Shown here: piece after piece, positions 4,830 to 7,334 of the stretch
Layout of the letters: each line of letters starts with the position of its first letter
Numbering within the stretch: the stretch's first letter is position 1
Source: CAZZCN01 sp964652975
Lineage (GTDB): Bacteria > Bacillota > Clostridia > Saccharofermentanales > UBA5734
Assembly (NCBI GenBank): GCA_964652975.1
Contig: CAZZCN010000113.1
Span: 1 to 7,334 of the forward strand
Length of the DNA stretch: 7,334 bases
Direction: 5' to 3'
Made by a program: the position numbers and the translations under genes
Notes under the pieces: generated by a model
What the model saw: the letters and a program-made list of their open reading frames with translations, nothing else
Told to the model about the DNA's origin: nothing
The model's database searches: none

Positions 4830-5987
4830 CTACAATTTCACATTACCAGTAGTATCAACTTTGAAGTATTCTCCGACTTTCTTTGCGATGTGTCCAGACG
4901 AATATGGCTTGCCTTCTATAGTTATATAAACCTTGTCGATCCCATAATATTTGCCTAGTGTATTGGTAATGCATTGCAAAATCATTGCTTCATATCCACT
5001 TCCTGCATTCATTTCAGGAACCAGTTCCTTGGAAAAATCCACATATACCATTTTGTCAGCATTTAGATACAGGCTTTTAATTTTTACATTAGGACCGAGC
5101 ACCTTGCCGGACACTCCTGAAGGGACATTCTTGAAGTTGGACTCGAACACCGCTCTGGTAATATCATTAGTATTAAAAGAGAGTGTACGCTCTACATAAT
5201 ATATTTTGTCTGTGCTGCCATCAGGATAATAGAAGGTAACGGTCTGTTTCAATGGCGTGTCAGACTCGACCTTGGCAAGTGTTGATGTGATCTCGTCCGC
5301 ACCGGTTCCAAAAACCGACTTGACCAGTCCGACTTCCGGTGCATAATAGTCCATGTTTTTATCATTACCCGGCGAACTGCCTTCGGTTGTCACCTCGATT
5401 GTATTATACGTCCCTGATGGTGTAGTAATACTTATGTCCACGCCTGATATATACCTTTTTCTGTTATTCGAAACAGTCCATGAAGTGCCTTTCTGCAATG
5501 GTTCCTTTAATAGAACCTCATTTAGAGAGGCAGTTGCTTTTAGGAAATTCTCCCTGTAATAACACTCTCCTTTCGACAGTTTTAAAGTCAATGCACCATC
5601 TCCAGCCGCTATAACCCTGACCATTTCCGTGCCGCCGTTGTTTGTCCTTGTCTGTGCTGTGGTGCCATCTATGTAATCTACAAATACAGTATATGCTGCA
5701 AATTCGTTGCCCTTGCCATCATAAGTGTATTTCGTGTCCGCCTTGTATGCAAAATAATCCTTGATGCCAAGAGCTGTCCCATTGCTTTGAGTTCCTGAAT
5801 TCGAGGTCTGTGAAAACTGGCTATCTAGAGACAATCCACTGTCAGCAGAGTCTGCCAACGAAGAACCCCCGCCGGAAATATCAGCATCAGAAGAATTTTC
5901 AATACTTGAATTGTTTGCATTTCCTTGACAGCCGAAAAGCAGCGATAGCGAAAGAATTGCAATTAATAAAATTGATAGCTTTTTCAT
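4830..5987 (-). CDS. GerM-domain (GerMN) lipoprotein
   Basis: 385 residues from ATG 5987. The signal peptide MKKLSILLIAILSLSLLFGC has a lipobox (LFGC), so Cys20 should be lipidated and the protein anchored outside the cytoplasmic membrane. A Ser/Asn/Asp-rich linker spans 21-72. A middle domain at about 77-240 (KYTYDGKGNEFAAYTVFVDY, YYRENFL, GTSWTV, TPSGTYNTIEVTTEG, DYYAPEVGLVKSVF) is often seen ahead of GerMN in Clostridia and has no known activity. The GerMN domain at about 245-362 shows VTFYYPDGS, VKIKSLYLNADKMVYVDFSKEL, ITNTLGKYYGIDKVYITIEGK. GerM proteins act in spore cortex assembly or germination in Bacillus, but GerMN lipoproteins are varied and the role here is uncertain. The in-frame ATG 5993 is only 1 nt from the AGGAGG and is rejected. 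The gene has its own promoter. Confidence 0.88.
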   Translation of the reverse strand: MKKLSILLIAILSLSLLFGCQGNANNSSIENSSDADISGGGSSLADSADSGLSLDSQFSQTSNSGTQSNGTALGIKDYFAYKADTKYTYDGKGNEFAAYTVFVDYIDGTTAQTRTNNGGTEMVRVIAAGDGALTLKLSKGECYYRENFLKATASLNEVLLKEPLQKGTSWTVSNNRKRYISGVDISITTPSGTYNTIEVTTEGSSPGNDKNMDYYAPEVGLVKSVFGTGADEITSTLAKVESDTPLKQTVTFYYPDGSTDKIYYVERTLSFNTNDITRAVFESNFKNVPSGVSGKVLGPNVKIKSLYLNADKMVYVDFSKELVPEMNAGSGYEAMILQCITNTLGKYYGIDKVYITIEGKPYSSGHIAKKVGEYFKVDTTGNVKL

Positions 5988-5994
5988 ACCCATA

Positions 5995-6000
5995 CCTCCT
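5995..6000 (-). promoter_or_regulatory. Ribosome binding site that decides the lipoprotein start
   Basis: AGGAGG lies 7 nt before ATG 5987 but only 1 nt before the in-frame ATG 5993, so initiation at 5987 is strongly favoured. Confidence 0.75.
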
Positions 6001-6026
6001 GAATCAAACTAATAATTTACACCTAT

Positions 6027-6057
6027 ATTATAGCACTAATGGGCTTATCTATGTAAA
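6027..6057 (-). promoter_or_regulatory. Candidate promoter of the GerM-domain lipoprotein gene
   Basis: On the minus strand a perfect TATAAT (6032-6027) is preceded by TTTACA (6057-6052) at 19 nt, longer than the ideal 17. The -10 box is strong and the leader would be about 35 nt. Confidence 0.5.
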
Positions 6058-6114
6058 CTGGACCGTTAATTCACACGATTAAGTAATGCCATAACCCAAG
6101 CTGTATTTTCGCTG

Positions 6115-7334
6115 CTATTTGCTCCAGTCTTGTAATACTGGTTTTTGAACTTTCTCACTGCTTGTACTTGAAGAGGCAAACTCATTATAAAAGTAGTACT
6201 GCGTCTTTGCATCAGGTATGAAAAACTGTCCAGCCTTGGCGGCTTCTGATTGCAGATGCGAAATGGCAGACGGAAAGTTGCCTGAAAGTATGAACTCAGT
6301 GTGCTTTTGGTTACCATTGTTAAAATAAACATTGTAAAAGTCATCATTTTGCTGGTTGTCTGCGGAAGGATACCTCATTGACATGCTGTTGTATGCAGGA
6401 CTTAAATATATTCTTACAGTCTGTTTGGTATTAGGTGGAATAATCGGTATTTTAGTGTTGACTACAGGGTTGAAAATCTGGTAAACCGCTTCTCCGCCGT
6501 TTTTGTAATCTACCGTGTTACCGTTAAGTCCGTGTACAAAATGGTTGAAATATTCCAGAGATGTTTGAATTCCTGCTACAGATCCGTAGCTGTATTTATT
6601 GTCACTGGTCAGGAACAGTGCGCTTGAAGGGTCGCCGACATGCCCGTATATTCCATAATAATCAAGTTTGTACGTAACGTTGATATCCACTGAACCTGGA
6701 ACTGTCGGATATATCGTCTGGTTATCCAGCTCAAGGTCAATATATGCAGGTCTGTATGAATAGTCAGGATCGATTTTAAGAAAAGCACTGGACAATGGAT
6801 TAACATCTGCGTTGTTTTTCATAGTTTCAAGTTGCTTGACAATTCCATCCGCTACCTTCTCCGCCACCTCATCTGTAATGCCACCAGCCGGAATCCCGGC
6901 TTCAGTAAGAGCAACTTCTGCCAGATAATCAACACTCATGCTTGATAGTTCACTGAAACTCGGTAGGTTGGGCGGTATGCCCATTGACATTAATCCATAA
7001 TCCACAAGCCCTGTCAAAGCCTTTTCGAAGGCTCCCTTGAGTTCGGGAATCGGACAAAGATTGGCAACAAATGATACAAGATTGGTCTTTAAGTTTTGAT
7101 AAGTGCTTTGTACGAATGTATATATTTTAGAAAAGGTATCCACTAAATCCTTGAAAAATCCTGCTACTCCTTCATAAAGCTCCTCATACCAAGGTTTGTC
7201 TTCTTCCTTTGGCGGCGGTATATAAACTTTTGCACCAATCGGAAGCACCCTTGGGACAACGATTTTCTCGTAATCAGCTTCGCTTTTTATTCCTTGCTGC
7301 TTATATATCTCCTTGGTTATTGAATTATATGGCA
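6115..7334 (-). CDS. Probably exported protein with LysM-like stretch, C-terminal part cut by the window edge
   Basis: The frame is open from the right edge to TAG at 6115-6117, giving 405 residues; the true start lies outside. The first residues, ITKEIYKQQGIK, then VVPRVLPIGAKVYIPPP, read like the second half of a LysM peptidoglycan-binding repeat (the LxxGxKLYIP ending), which would place the protein at the cell wall. A Lys/Glu/Pro linker follows, then a helical region (WYEELYEGVAGFFKDLVDTF, ALTGLVDYGLMSMGIPPNLPSF, DYLAEVALTEAGIPAGGITDE) and a beta-rich region from about residue 185 (YRPAYIDLELDNQTIYPTVP, VDINVTYKLDYYGIYG), with many Tyr/Asn and no catalytic motif I recognise. GTG 7248 is an internal valine, not a start: it has no ribosome binding site and would cut the LysM-like unit. 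I do not recognise the family of the C-terminal two thirds. Confidence 0.8.
   Translation of the reverse strand, partial: PYNSITKEIYKQQGIKSEADYEKIVVPRVLPIGAKVYIPPPKEEDKPWYEELYEGVAGFFKDLVDTFSKIYTFVQSTYQNLKTNLVSFVANLCPIPELKGAFEKALTGLVDYGLMSMGIPPNLPSFSELSSMSVDYLAEVALTEAGIPAGGITDEVAEKVADGIVKQLETMKNNADVNPLSSAFLKIDPDYSYRPAYIDLELDNQTIYPTVPGSVDINVTYKLDYYGIYGHVGDPSSALFLTSDNKYSYGSVAGIQTSLEYFNHFVHGLNGNTVDYKNGGEAVYQIFNPVVNTKIPIIPPNTKQTVRIYLSPAYNSMSMRYPSADNQQNDDFYNVYFNNGNQKHTEFILSGNFPSAISHLQSEAAKAGQFFIPDAKTQYYFYNEFASSSTSSEKVQKPVLQDWSK

Noticed and set aside
6066..6347. Minus-strand open frame of 93 residues
   Set aside because: It overlaps the LysM-like protein gene in another frame, with no ribosome binding site.
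7246..7248. GTG start for the right-edge gene
   Set aside because: No ribosome binding site upstream, and the frame continues to the edge with LysM-like sequence.

Overview
The window looks like chromosomal DNA from a low-to-moderate-GC endospore-forming clostridium. The reasons are strong AGGAGG-type ribosome binding sites, sigma-A promoters with TATAAT boxes, a GerM-domain lipoprotein, an HflK/HflC pair of the clostridial type, a small CxxC zinc-ribbon protein and a membrane sensor of the kind fused to HD-GYP domains in Clostridia. A Ruminiclostridium/Acetivibrio-like host is my best guess, but it is inference. I see no rRNA, tRNA, CRISPR array, transposase or phage gene.

Layout, left to right. 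Almost everything is on the minus strand, so it is transcribed from right to left. Positions 1-697 hold the N-terminal membrane part of a signalling protein cut by the left edge. Positions 761-975 form a compact segment bounded by perfect 13-bp inverted repeats with a 4-bp direct repeat outside them. Inside it lie a 25-residue hydrophobic peptide gene with a strong ribosome binding site and a nested stem-loop leader ending right at its start codon. Next come a 208-residue conserved protein of unknown function (974-1600) with its own promoter and upstream palindrome, then hflC (1838-2782) and hflK (2890-3888). These two encode the SPFH/prohibitin-like membrane pair and are transcribed hflK first, from a strong promoter near 4085-4114.

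A 581-bp intergenic region (3889-4469) separates hflK from the only plus-strand gene, a 63-residue zinc-ribbon protein (4470-4661). That gene has its own promoter, a roughly 130-nt leader and a clear intrinsic terminator. A GerM-domain lipoprotein gene (4830-5987, minus) converges on it. The right edge holds the C-terminal 405 residues of a probably exported protein with a LysM-like stretch (6115-7334, minus).

Working together: hflK and hflC are almost certainly one operon and their products one membrane complex. The others look like independent units, since most have their own promoter, and most concern the envelope (SPFH complex, lipoprotein, LysM-like protein, membrane sensor). The segment most worth attention is 761-975: the inverted-repeat-bounded cassette with a structured leader and a tiny hydrophobic peptide, just upstream of the sensor gene. 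It may be a small mobile (MITE-like) element, a regulated peptide or toxin gene, or both. Several translation starts were moved from the longest open frame to the start served by a ribosome binding site (hflC, the lipoprotein, the zinc-ribbon gene).
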